33,474 nt of DNA. Origin: a virus. The DNA lies in the IMG/VR virus record IMGVR_UViG_3300026076_000037, positions 1 through 33,474 of that record; one strand, 5' to 3'. Shown one piece after another: positions 1 to 8,365 of this stretch. Position 1 is the stretch's first letter. Each line of letters starts with the position of its first letter. The notes beneath the pieces are model-generated. The model searched no databases. It was given only the letters and a program-made list of their open reading frames with translations, and was not told where the DNA came from. The translations under genes and the position numbers were made by a program.

Positions 1-267
1 AAGCTTTCTCTTAGGATCCAATCCTTCATATGCTACCACTAGTTCTGCTAGTGTCCTGTTAGCATTGTTCTTGAATCCTCTGTGACAATCGTCACGTTTG
101 ATAAGAAACTTTAGATTAGTAATCCAATCTGTTGTTTCATTCGTGCCTTCTACAGCAAGAATGGTGTGACCTTCCACCTTCCTACTGACAAGAAAGTCTT
201 TTTCGTTAGGATAAACATCCCTACAGCACCGTAGTGCTTCTAATACAACCTCTTTTGATAAAGTCAT
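1..267 (-). CDS. Lipase-like protein, N-terminal part (runs off window)
   Basis: This is an 89-codon open frame starting at ATG (267) and leaving the window at base 1, so only the N-terminus is seen. The visible part has the pattern 'EGTNETTDWITNL' followed about 12 residues later by 'HRGF'. That resembles the segment just before the catalytic serine in class 3 lipase-like proteins (GTxxxxDWxxNL...HxGF). The GxSxG nucleophile would lie beyond the edge, so activity cannot be judged. It is the last gene of the minus-strand series. The family call is inference from a short pattern; a serine hydrolase of another type is possible. Confidence 0.5.
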   Translation of the reverse strand, partial: MTLSKEVVLEALRCCRDVYPNEKDFLVSRKVEGHTILAVEGTNETTDWITNLKFLIKRDDCHRGFKNNANRTLAELVVAYEGLDPKRKL

Positions 268-281
268 TATAAATTTATCTA

Positions 282-437
282 CTAGAATATATAGTCTGCT
301 TCATTAAGCACTCTTAACCATCTCCTCAACCCTTCTGGGTAAGGAGTGTTTGGTATAGGTGTAACGTAATCAGGTTGTAATCTTAAAAAAGATGTTAGAC
401 GTTCACACTTATTTTCTGTCGTCTCTGTCTGCGTCAT
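282..437 (-). CDS. Small hypothetical protein (51 aa)
   Basis: A 51-aa frame, ATG at 437 and TAG at 282-284. It is hydrophilic, with a central 'TPIPNTPYPEG' stretch and an acidic, aromatic C-terminus ('NEADYIF'). I do not recognise it. It starts 29 nt inside the 3' end of the upstream 54-aa frame and ends 15 nt before the lipase-like gene, which fits the tight packing of this strand. Its reality rests on filling the gap with no better candidate frame. Confidence 0.5.
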   Translation of the reverse strand: MTQTETTENKCERLTSFLRLQPDYVTPIPNTPYPEGLRRWLRVLNEADYIF

Positions 438-573
438 TATTATTACCTCTAGGTCCATCAGGGACTTTTGGCATCACTTCAACAGTTTTTCTTTTCTTTT
501 TTCCTTTCTTGTTAACAGGTAAGGTGTCACCTACTGGCAATCTATATTCTAAAAACTGTCTGTATGATTTCAT
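409..573 (-). CDS. Small basic hypothetical protein (54 aa)
   Basis: A 54-aa frame whose ATG (573) overlaps the TGA of the 201-aa gene in an ATGA junction, which suggests coupled translation. The protein starts 'MKSYRQFLEYRLPVGD', has a lysine/arginine cluster 'NKKGKKKRKT' in the middle, and ends in an Asn/Asp/Arg-rich tail. The basic patch could bind nucleic acid, but no family is recognised. It overlaps the following 51-aa frame by 29 nt. Confidence 0.55.
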   Translation of the reverse strand: MKSYRQFLEYRLPVGDTLPVNKKGKKKRKTVEVMPKVPDGPRGNNNDADRDDRK

Positions 574-1175
574 TTCACATATCCCATGATTTTTTTAGCT
601 TTCTTTCTCTGCTTCTCTTTATCAGAGCAACCTTCCTCGATGACAGGCTTGTCATCAGTCTCCCACTTCTCACCTGTAACAGTGTAAGTAGTTTTATTTA
701 ACTCACTAAGTTCTGTAAGAATCTTAGATGCTTCATCCCAGAGTTCTGCCTCTCTTCCTTGTGCTTCTTCTCTGGCAACTACATTAGTATAGTTGATTGC
801 TTGACCATTAGTTTGTGGAACACCACCTGACATAGATCCTTGCCCCATAGTCATGGAACCCTTTAGTGCAACAGCAGGTTCACCACCATTGGATGTTGCT
901 TTAGGATCTTTTGATGAATCATCATCAGGTTTCTGCTTCTCTATTGTAGGAATCGAAGTTGATGCATCAGATGCTGGTGCAGGAACTGATCCTATTGGTG
1001 TGTCAAATGTAGCAAAAGCAGTACCACCCTGCTTCTGTCCTGTAGGAATTTCTTCCTCAGCAATTGAAGTGTTTTGGAAACCGTCACCACCTGACCAACG
1101 TGTGTAAGACTCCATGAGAGCCTTAGAAAAGTCGTCGTTATGTGCGAGACTGTTAACTGTCTTCTGCTTTTCCAT
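570..1175 (-). CDS. Hypothetical low-complexity protein, probably late (201 aa)
   Basis: A 201-aa protein I cannot assign. Residues about 45-125 are rich in Gly, Ser, Pro, Thr and Met and look disordered. Residues about 130-165 look helical ('AREEAQGREAELWDEASKIL'), and the C-terminus is charged and lysine-rich. A perfect T4-type late box, TATAAATA, lies 29 nt upstream of the ATG, inside the end of the preceding gene. That points to late expression and so to a possible virion or assembly role, which is inference. It ends in an ATGA overlap with a 54-aa gene. Confidence 0.75.
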   Translation of the reverse strand: MEKQKTVNSLAHNDDFSKALMESYTRWSGGDGFQNTSIAEEEIPTGQKQGGTAFATFDTPIGSVPAPASDASTSIPTIEKQKPDDDSSKDPKATSNGGEPAVALKGSMTMGQGSMSGGVPQTNGQAINYTNVVAREEAQGREAELWDEASKILTELSELNKTTYTVTGEKWETDDKPVIEEGCSDKEKQRKKAKKIMGYVK

Positions 1176-1195
1176 GTCTAAAATTGAAGAGTTTT

Positions 1196-1408
1196 CTATG
1201 ATCTATTTATAGTACGAATATCCTTTACCCATGCACGAAACATGTCTCCACCCTCTGTCACACAGATAACGTAGTTGACACCTGTTCTGTGGATGGTTCC
1301 TTTTTCACCTGAAATAGCACTCATTACTCTGTCACCTACAGAGAATCCCTCAGCATGTCTATGCTGCTGACGTATAGCCTGCTCTCTCAGTTTTTTAAAG
1401 TCCTTCAT
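1196..1408 (-). CDS. Small beta-barrel-like hypothetical protein (70 aa)
   Basis: A 70-aa protein with a basic N-terminal helix ('FKKLREQAIRQQHRHAE') followed by 'FSVGDRVMSAISGEKGTIHRTGVNYVICV'. Alternating hydrophobic strands with a 'VGDRV..GEKGTI' turn look like KOW or SH3-type small barrels, which often bind RNA or protein; this is fold inference only. Its ATG (1408) overlaps the TGA of the 71-aa gene upstream (ATGA). The last codons overlap a late-promoter box serving the next gene. Confidence 0.65.
   Translation of the reverse strand: MKDFKKLREQAIRQQHRHAEGFSVGDRVMSAISGEKGTIHRTGVNYVICVTEGGDMFRAWVKDIRTINRS
1204..1211 (-). promoter_or_regulatory. T4-type late promoter box TATAAATA
   Basis: On the minus strand this reads TATAAATA, the full T4 late -10 consensus recognised by gp55-bearing polymerase. 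It sits 29 nt before the ATG of the 201-aa gene at 1175, a normal distance for a late promoter, and lies inside the last codons of the 70-aa gene. No -35 is expected for this class. Confidence 0.65.
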
Positions 1409-1620
1409 TTATCAGAGATACTCTCAGAACCACCCACAGAGAATGGGTTGTACTTATCTGTGGCAATCCTATACATTTTTTCATGCATAGTTATATTATC
1501 AGCGATCTCTTCCTCTGGTCTGGGATTCTCATTTGGGTCTGTTGCTATTGGCATACTATCATGTGGGTGTGGAACGTCATCAAACCAATCATCAACTGGA
1601 AGTCTATGCAGTTTCTTCAT
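1405..1620 (-). CDS. Small acidic hypothetical protein (71 aa)
   Basis: A 71-aa acidic protein beginning 'MKKLHRLPVDDWFDDVPHP', with a proline/glutamate-rich centre and no recognised domain. It is joined at both ends by ATGA overlaps: its start at 1620 overlaps the stop of the adenylyltransferase-like gene, and its stop overlaps the start of the 70-aa gene. This indicates a single translationally coupled series with the adenylyltransferase- and ligase-like genes. Function is unknown. Confidence 0.65.
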   Translation of the reverse strand: MKKLHRLPVDDWFDDVPHPHDSMPIATDPNENPRPEEEIADNITMHEKMYRIATDKYNPFSVGGSESISDK

Positions 1621-2180
1621 TTGAAATTTTTTGGTAGATTACTTTTGATTTCACTCATCAAAGTCATTACATCTTTGTCACCTAAAGTGGGTATCCCTGC
1701 CTTAAATGACTTAAAATCACCAGCAAATGCTGCACGTCTCATCTTTGTACCAGATATAGTAAACGTATCACCATCTGCATCTCGACTACCAGAAGATTTT
1801 ATCTCTATGGTACGAAAAGTGAAGTCTTTATGATTATATTTATGCACCCACTGCATAGCGTTAACCCTGTCAGACCCTACAAGAAACACTACCTCATCAT
1901 ACCCAGACATCATTATATTTTGTAAACATGCTACTGGATCTGCCTTCGGAAGACTGAATATTTTACCTCTATGCTCTGGAAACATCTTGTTCATCCAGAA
2001 TAATTTTCTATCAGGTGGTAGTGGGTTGCTACCTTTAGTGTCATGACTGTGTGAAATATAAATGCGGTAGTCCTCACCGTTAGCCATGCGTTTAACATTA
2101 CTAAAATTGTCCTTATGACCTGTAGTAGGTGGTTGAAACCTACCAAATGTGAAGTAGCACTTGTTACACTTTAACGCCAT
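1617..2180 (-). CDS. HxGH-type nucleotidyltransferase (NMNAT/cytidylyltransferase-like)
   Basis: A 187-aa protein of the HxGH adenylyl/cytidylyl-transferase superfamily. Residues 13-22 read GRFQPPTTGH, the N-terminal nucleotide-binding loop with TxGH in place of HxGH. Residues 142-148 read ISGTKMR, the second signature (ISxTxxR type). 'VVFLVGSDR' at about 97-105 fits the central strand and phosphate site. Nicotinamide-mononucleotide adenylyltransferases share this build, so AMP transfer to a mononucleotide is plausible, but the substrate is not shown. It overlaps the upstream ligase-like gene by 10 nt and the downstream 71-aa gene by ATGA, so it probably works with the ligase-like protein. 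Confidence 0.75.
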   Translation of the reverse strand: MALKCNKCYFTFGRFQPPTTGHKDNFSNVKRMANGEDYRIYISHSHDTKGSNPLPPDRKLFWMNKMFPEHRGKIFSLPKADPVACLQNIMMSGYDEVVFLVGSDRVNAMQWVHKYNHKDFTFRTIEIKSSGSRDADGDTFTISGTKMRRAAFAGDFKSFKAGIPTLGDKDVMTLMSEIKSNLPKNFK

Positions 2181-3388
2181 GACTTTGCTACCGTGAAGTT
2201 ATTGTATGAAAACTCAAGACGATTCACAAACTTGATCATGTCTCCATTTCTATGCATAACGTATCCCTCTGGACCAGTTACCTTGTATCCTTTCTCTGTT
2301 TGCACAAAAGTTCTAAAGGTTTCAAGTTTATCCAACTTATCTATAACCATCTGCTTCACTGTTTGCAACTCTTTATAGAGACCAAGCAATGATTTAAACT
2401 TAGATTGGTTATCTCTTAGATAATTTTGACTCTTGTATACAAGGTCCGACTTAGAAACCCTATTAGCAGGTGTCTTTATCTTATCAAGCATAACCTTAGT
2501 CTTGTCATAATAAAAATTATAGAGACTAGCAAAAGTATTATCGACATTACCAATGGAACGTGCTGCTTTTATCTCTGCGTTGAAAAACTGCTTCAAATAT
2601 GATGCAACATGCCACTTTTCATCACCTGTCGTACCTGTATTTGTTACCAATTCATCAAGGAAATACCCACAGTCTCCACATAATTTTTCAATGGTTGACA
2701 CATGCTTGTCAAACTTGACCTCTTCAGCATGATTCAACCCAACTCTGTCCATTGGAGTATCATTATCGATTACTACAACATTTGCATCCTCAGTGAACTT
2801 TGTATTTGCTCCACCTTTCGCTGTCATAGTAGACAAGTTATACCCATCTTTCTCACCCATATAATGAGTGTGGAATACTACCCCAATTTGTGCTTGAGAT
2901 ACCTTTTTACCTATTGGATGGTCTACTGGGATAGCATAGGTGATAGTATTAGGTTTAAAAGTGAGTAGGTTTTCACCATGTACTTTTTCTTTCCTAACAT
3001 CACCAGGTGTGAACATCAAATCACCCTGAATGACACCTTTTATACCAATATTTCTGAAATATTTGAGAGACATCTTCAACTTGTTTGCTAAGTCTCCTGT
3101 ATATTCATACTTGTCTACGTCAGATTCTGTGTAACATATCTTCGGACCAGTTTTATTGAAGACAGACTTAGTTCCAACGAAAAACAGTCCGTTTGCTGGA
3201 TCCTTACCACATACTACTGAAGGAGCACCATCCCATTTGGTCTGCATATATCCTGTACTGTTGTCACAACCAAGCATTTTCCTCAATTCCTGTAGGAAAG
3301 CAACAGCGGCCTTGCATCCCTCAACTCCATAGTTGAGCATCTCATCCTCAAGGTGTTCTAAGTGTTTTAGTTGTTTTATGTTAGCCAT
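2171..3388 (-). CDS. Ligase-like covalent nucleotidyltransferase candidate (405 aa)
   Basis: No product name is recognised, but the motif order of the DNA/RNA ligase and capping-enzyme superfamily is visible. K51-W-D-G54 matches motif I (KxDG, the nucleotidylated lysine). 'TKSVF' with K74 fits motif Ia. 'GVIQGDLMF' at 118-126 fits motif III. 'EGYVM' from E374 fits motif IV and 'MIKFVNR' with K386 fits motif V. About 250 residues, largely helical, separate motifs III and IV, far more than in classical ligases, and could be an inserted domain. The gene meets its neighbours by a 1-nt (TAATG) overlap upstream and a 10-nt overlap downstream. Substrate is unknown; it could be a ligase, an end-modifying or a capping-type enzyme. 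Confidence 0.6.
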   Translation of the reverse strand: MANIKQLKHLEHLEDEMLNYGVEGCKAAVAFLQELRKMLGCDNSTGYMQTKWDGAPSVVCGKDPANGLFFVGTKSVFNKTGPKICYTESDVDKYEYTGDLANKLKMSLKYFRNIGIKGVIQGDLMFTPGDVRKEKVHGENLLTFKPNTITYAIPVDHPIGKKVSQAQIGVVFHTHYMGEKDGYNLSTMTAKGGANTKFTEDANVVVIDNDTPMDRVGLNHAEEVKFDKHVSTIEKLCGDCGYFLDELVTNTGTTGDEKWHVASYLKQFFNAEIKAARSIGNVDNTFASLYNFYYDKTKVMLDKIKTPANRVSKSDLVYKSQNYLRDNQSKFKSLLGLYKELQTVKQMVIDKLDKLETFRTFVQTEKGYKVTGPEGYVMHRNGDMIKFVNRLEFSYNNFTVAKSWR

Positions 3389-5004
3389 TATGATGATACC
3401 TTTAAGAATGGTGCTGACTTATCAGATCTAGATGCAGCATATTGATACAGTCTACTAGATACATCATTTCTTTCTTGAGAAGTTCCACCCATTACGATGT
3501 CAACTACCTCCAATCCTAGAAATTTAGAGAATTTCCACTGAATTCTCTGTTGTGCATTCCTACCATCAGCACTAGCAATCGCATCAAGTTCAATCTCTTC
3601 TGCAACTCTGGTTCTACTTGGGTTTCTATGCTTATAAAGGTTACCTCTATCACTCATCAGTACAACACCTTTGTTTTTGGTAGCAAGATCAAAAATCATT
3701 CTGTCTAAACTGTTTCCATGTGCTGCTCTTTTAGCACTATCAACATCATGGGTTCTAAAACAACCATTACCCTCACCATATACAGACTCAAGTATACGAT
3801 TTAGTATACCACCACCAACTTTACCACCTTTAGCACCAGCACCGAAAGCAGATCCACCTAAAATTTCACCTTGCCAAGTGTTTCCTTTACCACTTGTGTC
3901 ACGCATCTGCATATTGAATCCACTACCATCAAAGTAAGTATCCATAGAACCATACAAAGTGTTTGAACCACAAGAAATGAAGTTTTTACGTGGTCTTTCT
4001 TCACCCATGTTAGTTCTTTCTACCCTTGCTGAGTTTGCTGTTACTTTCTTCAGAGATACACCGATCAATTTCTTCTGAGTTACTAGTTCCATCAACAAAT
4101 TATTCCAACCAGCAAAGTATTCTTCAAATGTTGTTAGAGGTGATGATATAGCACAGTCACACAACCATATATCTGCTGGAGTCCACTTGTTAATGTCAGC
4201 AAAAGGTCTATCCTCTCTATCGTTTACCTCTTTAAAATGTGCGTTGATTGCTTTAACAAAATCGTTGCCGTGATACCAGTGAAAACTACTGTTTCTATAC
4301 CTTTGGTCAGCATATAATGCATTAGCAGTACGAATACTAGACTGCATCCAGTCAGGATTGTCCATCAAGTATTGATGAATATCCTCCATACTTTCTTTAG
4401 TTTCAACATGTCTAGCAACACTCTGAAAATCAGCTAAAGTACACCTATAATCATCTTGTATTGCTTGATTCAAACTATATCTAAAAGCACCAACCCAACA
4501 GGCAGCACCCTCAAACAAATCAGTGTTCTCTGAACCAGATCCAGACCCTCCACTACTACCAAACTCTGCTGTTTTTATTAAACCAGCAGGTGAAATCTTA
4601 TATTCTTTAGTCTCGTTACCAGATACTTTTAATGCTGTTAATATTTTACCAGCGTTACCTGATTTCTGATACCTTCTAGAGAATGAATCTCCACTACCAA
4701 CAGGATCAGCAAAATCAAGACTACCAGCAACACAATCCTTCATGTCTTGCAAAACTTTCTGCTCACATGTAATCACAGCAGTAGGACCAGGAGCACCATG
4801 TACTTGAACTGCTCTCCTAGTTTCTATAATATCGATAAGAACTTGTAATCGCATTTGCCCACCACGTATATCACCATACTCAGCAAATGCCATTTTATTG
4901 GCCATGTTTCTAATAGAAAACCTTCCCCTATTATTTAGAGGAAGGTCTGTTCTTTCTATCCCTTTTGCGTAGTGGTGTACCAATAGGGTTTCTTTTGAGA
5001 TCAT
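3388..5004 (-). CDS. Hypothetical protein, possible nuclease-like core (538 aa)
   Basis: A 538-aa protein I cannot assign. Around residues 270-320 it has 'KWTPADIW' followed about 40 residues later by 'LIGVSLKKV'. That spacing is loosely like a PD-(D/E)xK nuclease core (acid, then xxK on the next strand), but the second acid is replaced by Ser, so this is a weak suggestion. A Gly-rich stretch ('GGSAFGAGAKGGKVGGG') lies near 380-400. It ends in a 1-nt TAATG overlap with the ligase-like gene and starts 11 nt after a 95-aa gene. A structural role is also possible. Confidence 0.7.
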   Translation of the reverse strand: MISKETLLVHHYAKGIERTDLPLNNRGRFSIRNMANKMAFAEYGDIRGGQMRLQVLIDIIETRRAVQVHGAPGPTAVITCEQKVLQDMKDCVAGSLDFADPVGSGDSFSRRYQKSGNAGKILTALKVSGNETKEYKISPAGLIKTAEFGSSGGSGSGSENTDLFEGAACWVGAFRYSLNQAIQDDYRCTLADFQSVARHVETKESMEDIHQYLMDNPDWMQSSIRTANALYADQRYRNSSFHWYHGNDFVKAINAHFKEVNDREDRPFADINKWTPADIWLCDCAISSPLTTFEEYFAGWNNLLMELVTQKKLIGVSLKKVTANSARVERTNMGEERPRKNFISCGSNTLYGSMDTYFDGSGFNMQMRDTSGKGNTWQGEILGGSAFGAGAKGGKVGGGILNRILESVYGEGNGCFRTHDVDSAKRAAHGNSLDRMIFDLATKNKGVVLMSDRGNLYKHRNPSRTRVAEEIELDAIASADGRNAQQRIQWKFSKFLGLEVVDIVMGGTSQERNDVSSRLYQYAASRSDKSAPFLKVSS

Positions 5005-5015
5005 TTTTAATCTGT

Positions 5016-5303
5016 TTAAGTTTCTTCAGATGATCCTTGATCTCTTTCTTTGATATCATATTCGATTTTAATAATTTTGGAAGACCTCCCAACAGAATTT
5101 AATGTTTCGTACTGATTGAACTCACCTTTTAGTAGTATTTCTACTGTCTTTTTATCTAACCCACACAACTGTTCGCAATTCTCAAGTGACTTACGAACTG
5201 TCTCTAATGCATTAGGTTTTACATCCTTAGTGAATCCATTTAGGTCAGTTGTTTTAGCATTCTCTAATGCTTTGTCGATATCTAAATGAAATTCGTCACT
5301 CAT
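5016..5303 (-). CDS. Hypothetical protein (95 aa)
   Basis: A 95-aa hydrophilic protein, probably helical at the N-terminus ('FHLDIDKALENAKTTDLNGF') with two cysteines near the middle ('NCEQLCGLDKKTVEILL'). The C-terminus is charged. No family is recognised. Its ATG at 5303 overlaps the end of the 65-aa gene by 8 nt, and it precedes the 538-aa gene by 11 nt, so it belongs to the same coupled series. Confidence 0.65.
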   Translation of the reverse strand: MSDEFHLDIDKALENAKTTDLNGFTKDVKPNALETVRKSLENCEQLCGLDKKTVEILLKGEFNQYETLNSVGRSSKIIKIEYDIKERDQGSSEET

Positions 5304-5493
5304 TGTTCCTTATATCATCCTCCAACATCTCAATGATCTTTGTTGAGTCAATGATGTTGTCAATATTAGCAAGCATGTTAGCAATATGTTTAGCAACATA
5401 AGGTTTTTCACTTCTTGCAGCAAATGCTAGTGCATTACGTAGATCTTCCTGTGCATCTCTTAGAGATTCTTCTACGGTTTTAGTGAGGGTCAT
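5296..5493 (-). CDS. Hypothetical helical protein (65 aa)
   Basis: A 65-aa protein that looks almost entirely helical, with heptad-like spacing of Leu, Ile and Ala ('VEESLRDAQEDLRNALAFAA', 'IANMLANIDNIIDSTKII'). It is acidic at the C-terminus. No function is recognised; a small coiled-coil partner is plausible. It overlaps the tiny membrane ORF upstream by 14 nt and the 95-aa gene downstream by 8 nt. Confidence 0.6.
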   Translation of the reverse strand: MTLTKTVEESLRDAQEDLRNALAFAARSEKPYVAKHIANMLANIDNIIDSTKIIEMLEDDIRNNE

Positions 5494-5566
5494 ATCTATT
5501 AATAACTGAGTATACTATTACCAAAACAATTAGTCCGATACAGATTATGGGTAAAATCAAATGCAT
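5480..5566 (-). CDS. Tiny single-span membrane protein (28 aa)
   Basis: A 28-aa frame, ATG at 5566 and TAA at 5480-5482. Almost the whole length is a hydrophobic helix ('LILPIICIGLIVLVIVYSVI') ended by 'NRYDPH', the profile of a one-span membrane peptide. Its ATG overlaps the TAA of the MazG-like gene in a TAATG junction, which supports translation by reinitiation. No function is known. Its small size keeps confidence moderate. Confidence 0.5.
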   Translation of the reverse strand: MHLILPIICIGLIVLVIVYSVINRYDPH

Positions 5567-5976
5567 TAGCGATCTCCTTTTGCTCTAACTTCAGATTTTT
5601 CTACAGAGAATGAACCACCTGGATAGCGTTTCTCCAACTTTCTAACATTACCTCGCACAACATCGTCGAAAGATACGTCCAGAGCCATGCAAGCTTGTGC
5701 CACATACCACATAACGTCACCCAACTCAATAATAAGATGCTCTCGGTTATCGTCGTTCCAAGGCTTTCCCTGAAATACCATCTTTTTAACGATTTCCAGA
5801 AACTCACCAGACTCAGCAGCAAGCCCAACACCAGCAGTGGTAAGACGTTCAATGCAGGCACCTTGTCTGTCAAGTTCACCCAGACGGTCAGCAAGACTGA
5901 CAAAATCCTTAGAACAATCGCTTGTGACAGCATCCACGAAATGACTGTACTTATCAAAGTCAACATTATTTGTCAT
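5566..5976 (-). CDS. mazG: MazG-like nucleoside triphosphate pyrophosphohydrolase
   Basis: A 136-aa all-alpha NTP pyrophosphatase of the MazG family. The metal-binding helices are visible: 'AAESGEFLEIVKK' carries the ExxE(x)nE-type acids and 'IIELGDVMWYV' carries the following ExxD. One MazG domain is present, as is usual for phage versions. MazG homologues are widespread in cyanophages and hydrolyse nucleoside triphosphates; an effect on host nucleotide pools or (p)ppGpp has been proposed. It follows the gp41 helicase by 3 nt and overlaps a 28-aa membrane ORF by TAATG. Confidence 0.85.
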   Translation of the reverse strand: MTNNVDFDKYSHFVDAVTSDCSKDFVSLADRLGELDRQGACIERLTTAGVGLAAESGEFLEIVKKMVFQGKPWNDDNREHLIIELGDVMWYVAQACMALDVSFDDVVRGNVRKLEKRYPGGSFSVEKSEVRAKGDR

Positions 5977-5979
5977 AAT

Positions 5980-7362
5980 TTAAACATTCCATTCAGCGAA
6001 TTTACTTAATCGATTTTTTGTTTCAGAGAACTGAGGCATCTCTTCTTCTTCAGCAGATGAATTTAGAACTGATGTATCCTCAGCAACATCATACAGCCTC
6101 ATCTTCGATCTGTCAATACCTATCAAGAATTTCTTGTTAGAGGTAGGATCATTGTAACGATTCTTTAGTTGCTTAACTAATAATCTGTTTTGACTTTCCA
6201 ACTCCTCAGTAGATATGAGAGCGAACATAAGGTCAGCAGTAGCAGGGAGTCCGAAAGACTCTGACGTGTCAGTAAGGTCAGGATCGCTAGACCCGAAACC
6301 AGCACGAGTAGTTTGAGTAGCACTGACAATCGGTACGTTATGCTCGACAGCAAGACCCCGAAGCTCTTCAGCAATCGCTTTAACATAAGTGTAACTGTTT
6401 ACAATAGCACCTTTATACCGTGCAGAAGCACAGATATTAAGGTAGTCCACAAATATAATTTGTGGTTTGAAATCTTTCTTCAAAGACAAGTCTGATAACA
6501 ATGCTTTGAAGTGTCCAGCATGTGCTGAAGCAGTAGGATATTCTTTAATGATAAGTTTACCCTGTGTCTTTCTAGCAATCTCCTGTACCTTAGAATTATA
6601 CAGAACTTCAGGTAGTTCTGGTATATCTTTGATGTTACAGTTTAAAAGATTTGCGTCAATTCGTTCAGCAATCTTCTCCTCTGCCATCTCACATGTAATG
6701 TAGAGAACGTTGATCCCCGATGTGAGACAGGCACTAGCCATGTGGCACATGAATAAACTTTTCCCGACACCTGTACCAGCAAGAGCGATGTTGAGAGTCT
6801 TATTAGGGAGACCACCTTTTGTAATATAGTTAAACTTCTCCAGATCAAAGGGAATTTTCTCCTCTGTTTTATGGTAGAAGGCATATCTATCTTCAGATTG
6901 TTCAATGTAGTCATGTCCAATGTGTTCATCAAAGGAGACAGCTAAAGCATCTTGCAAGATACTTGGTATAGCATCCTTGCTAAGCTTCTTATCTCCACCG
7001 TCAGCAATCTTAATCGACTGCATGAGCGCAAGATATATAGCACGGTCTTGACACCATTTTTCTGTGGCATCTACAACCCAATCAAAGTCTACCCACTCGT
7101 CAGTAAGTTCACGTATGGTAGTAACAGACTGATTAAATGTATCTTCAGTTAGATCAGTCCTATTTTGCAGGTTAATGATGACAACTTCTTGAGTAGGAAG
7201 TTTATCATACTTCACTGCAAAGTCAGCAATCTCTTCAAAGATTACTCTTTCATGGAATTCTTGAAAATAATCAGGCTTAAGGAAAGGAACCACCTTACGA
7301 TAGTACTCCTCAGTAAATATGAGGTTACGTAAGATAGTTTCTTCAATCCTTTCAGTTGCCAT
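5980..7362 (-). CDS. 41: Replicative DNA helicase gp41 (DnaB-like)
   Basis: A 460-aa RecA-fold hexameric helicase that unwinds DNA ahead of the phage replisome and recruits primase. The Walker A motif AGTGVGKS is at residues 195-202. A Walker B-type strand follows ('IIFVDYLNI', about 297-305), then the conserved 'SATQTTRAG' segment. The N-terminal domain (1-150) matches the DnaB/gp41 helical layout. Length is close to T4 gp41. It overlaps the 3' end of uvsX by 11 nt and is followed by mazG, in the usual uvsX-41 order of T4-like cyanophages. Confidence 0.93.
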   Translation of the reverse strand: MATERIEETILRNLIFTEEYYRKVVPFLKPDYFQEFHERVIFEEIADFAVKYDKLPTQEVVIINLQNRTDLTEDTFNQSVTTIRELTDEWVDFDWVVDATEKWCQDRAIYLALMQSIKIADGGDKKLSKDAIPSILQDALAVSFDEHIGHDYIEQSEDRYAFYHKTEEKIPFDLEKFNYITKGGLPNKTLNIALAGTGVGKSLFMCHMASACLTSGINVLYITCEMAEEKIAERIDANLLNCNIKDIPELPEVLYNSKVQEIARKTQGKLIIKEYPTASAHAGHFKALLSDLSLKKDFKPQIIFVDYLNICASARYKGAIVNSYTYVKAIAEELRGLAVEHNVPIVSATQTTRAGFGSSDPDLTDTSESFGLPATADLMFALISTEELESQNRLLVKQLKNRYNDPTSNKKFLIGIDRSKMRLYDVAEDTSVLNSSAEEEEMPQFSETKNRLSKFAEWNV

Positions 7363-8365
7363 AACTGTACTCCGTTCGAGCTGCTTCTTCTAGTTTTGCC
7401 ATCACTTCGTCTGTGAAGTATTTCTCAGGATCACTGAGTATAGACTTAGGGTAAACATTAGTGTCACCAACTTTGATACGGTTCCCCACCCTTGTGAATA
7501 CTCCGTACTTCTCACCAAGCTCCAAGAGTCCGTAATAGCGGTCCAATCCACGTTCGTCAAAGTATAATCGTGTAGCAACTTTAGAACCCTCCTGAGTAAA
7601 TCGTGATTTTTTTGCTTCGCACTTAATGATGTTACCCACCACGTCAGTGCCATCCTTCTCTTTCGATTTGGATAAGAATATTATAGTAGATGCAGCATAC
7701 TTTAGTCCAGCCCCACCGCCCATTTCTTTCATTGGCACATAGCTTCCGATCACATCATATGTGTGATTCGTGACAAGCATAGGAATACCTGCTTGTCCTA
7801 GTTTCAAGGTCAATACCCTGAATGCACCCTTGATCAACTGTGATTTGGTCATATCTCTGACCTGTTTATCATTGGAGATGTCATCCATCTCTTTTGATGT
7901 TGATAGCATACCAAGAGAATCAAGGACAAACATCAATGGTTGACGCTGATCCTTTGGTTCCTTCATATATTTGTCAACAATCCTAGTTGCCTGAGTCCTG
8001 AACTCTTCTATCGTGGCAACAGGGAATATGACCATACGTTTAGAATCAATTCCTCTGGATTCAATGATGTCCTTGCTGAGAGCAGACTCAGACTCAAAAT
8101 AAATAACCCCACCGTTGCTATTGTTATCAAGAAAGTTACGTACAACGCTAAGGGCAAAGAAAGTTTTTCCTGTTGAGGATTCTCCTGCGAGTGCTGTGAC
8201 TTTGTTAGAGGGAATGCCACCGAAAAGAGAACCGCTAACGACAGCATTAAAAATATAGCTACCTGTATCAACAAAACTGGATGTATCTCCTGCAGCCACT
8301 CCGTCACTGACCCTACTAGCAAACTCATTACCACTATCTTTAATTACATTATCTAGGAATCCCAT
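7352..8365 (-). CDS. uvsX: Recombinase UvsX (RecA-like)
   Basis: A 337-aa RecA/UvsX strand-exchange protein, shorter than T4 UvsX (about 390 aa), as is common in cyanophages. Walker A GESSTGKT lies at 61-68, and Walker B '[10 protein letters not shown]' has D149. Loop regions '[19 protein letters not shown]' match the RecA core. It acts with UvsY and the gp46/47 nuclease in recombination-dependent replication. A 59-aa gene overlaps its start by 17 nt and gp41 overlaps its end by 11 nt. Confidence 0.95.
   Translation of the reverse strand: MGFLDNVIKDSGNEFASRVSDGVAAGDTSSFVDTGSYIFNAVVSGSLFGGIPSNKVTALAGESSTGKTFFALSVVRNFLDNNSNGGVIYFESESALSKDIIESRGIDSKRMVIFPVATIEEFRTQATRIVDKYMKEPKDQRQPLMFVLDSLGMLSTSKEMDDISNDKQVRDMTKSQLIKGAFRVLTLKLGQAGIPMLVTNHTYDVIGSYVPMKEMGGGAGLKYAASTIIFLSKSKEKDGTDVVGNIIKCEAKKSRFTQEGSKVATRLYFDERGLDRYYGLLELGEKYGVFTRVGNRIKVGDTNVYPKSILSDPEKYFTDEVMAKLEEAARTEYSYGN

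Noticed and set aside
1837-1844. CATAAATA string inside the HxGH transferase gene
   Set aside because: It lies over 200 nt from the next start codon, in the middle of a coding region.
5601-5966. 121-codon minus-strand frame inside mazG
   Set aside because: It is an alternative frame of a gene with clear MazG metal-binding helices; its composition (Leu/Ser-rich) is that of a frame shadow.
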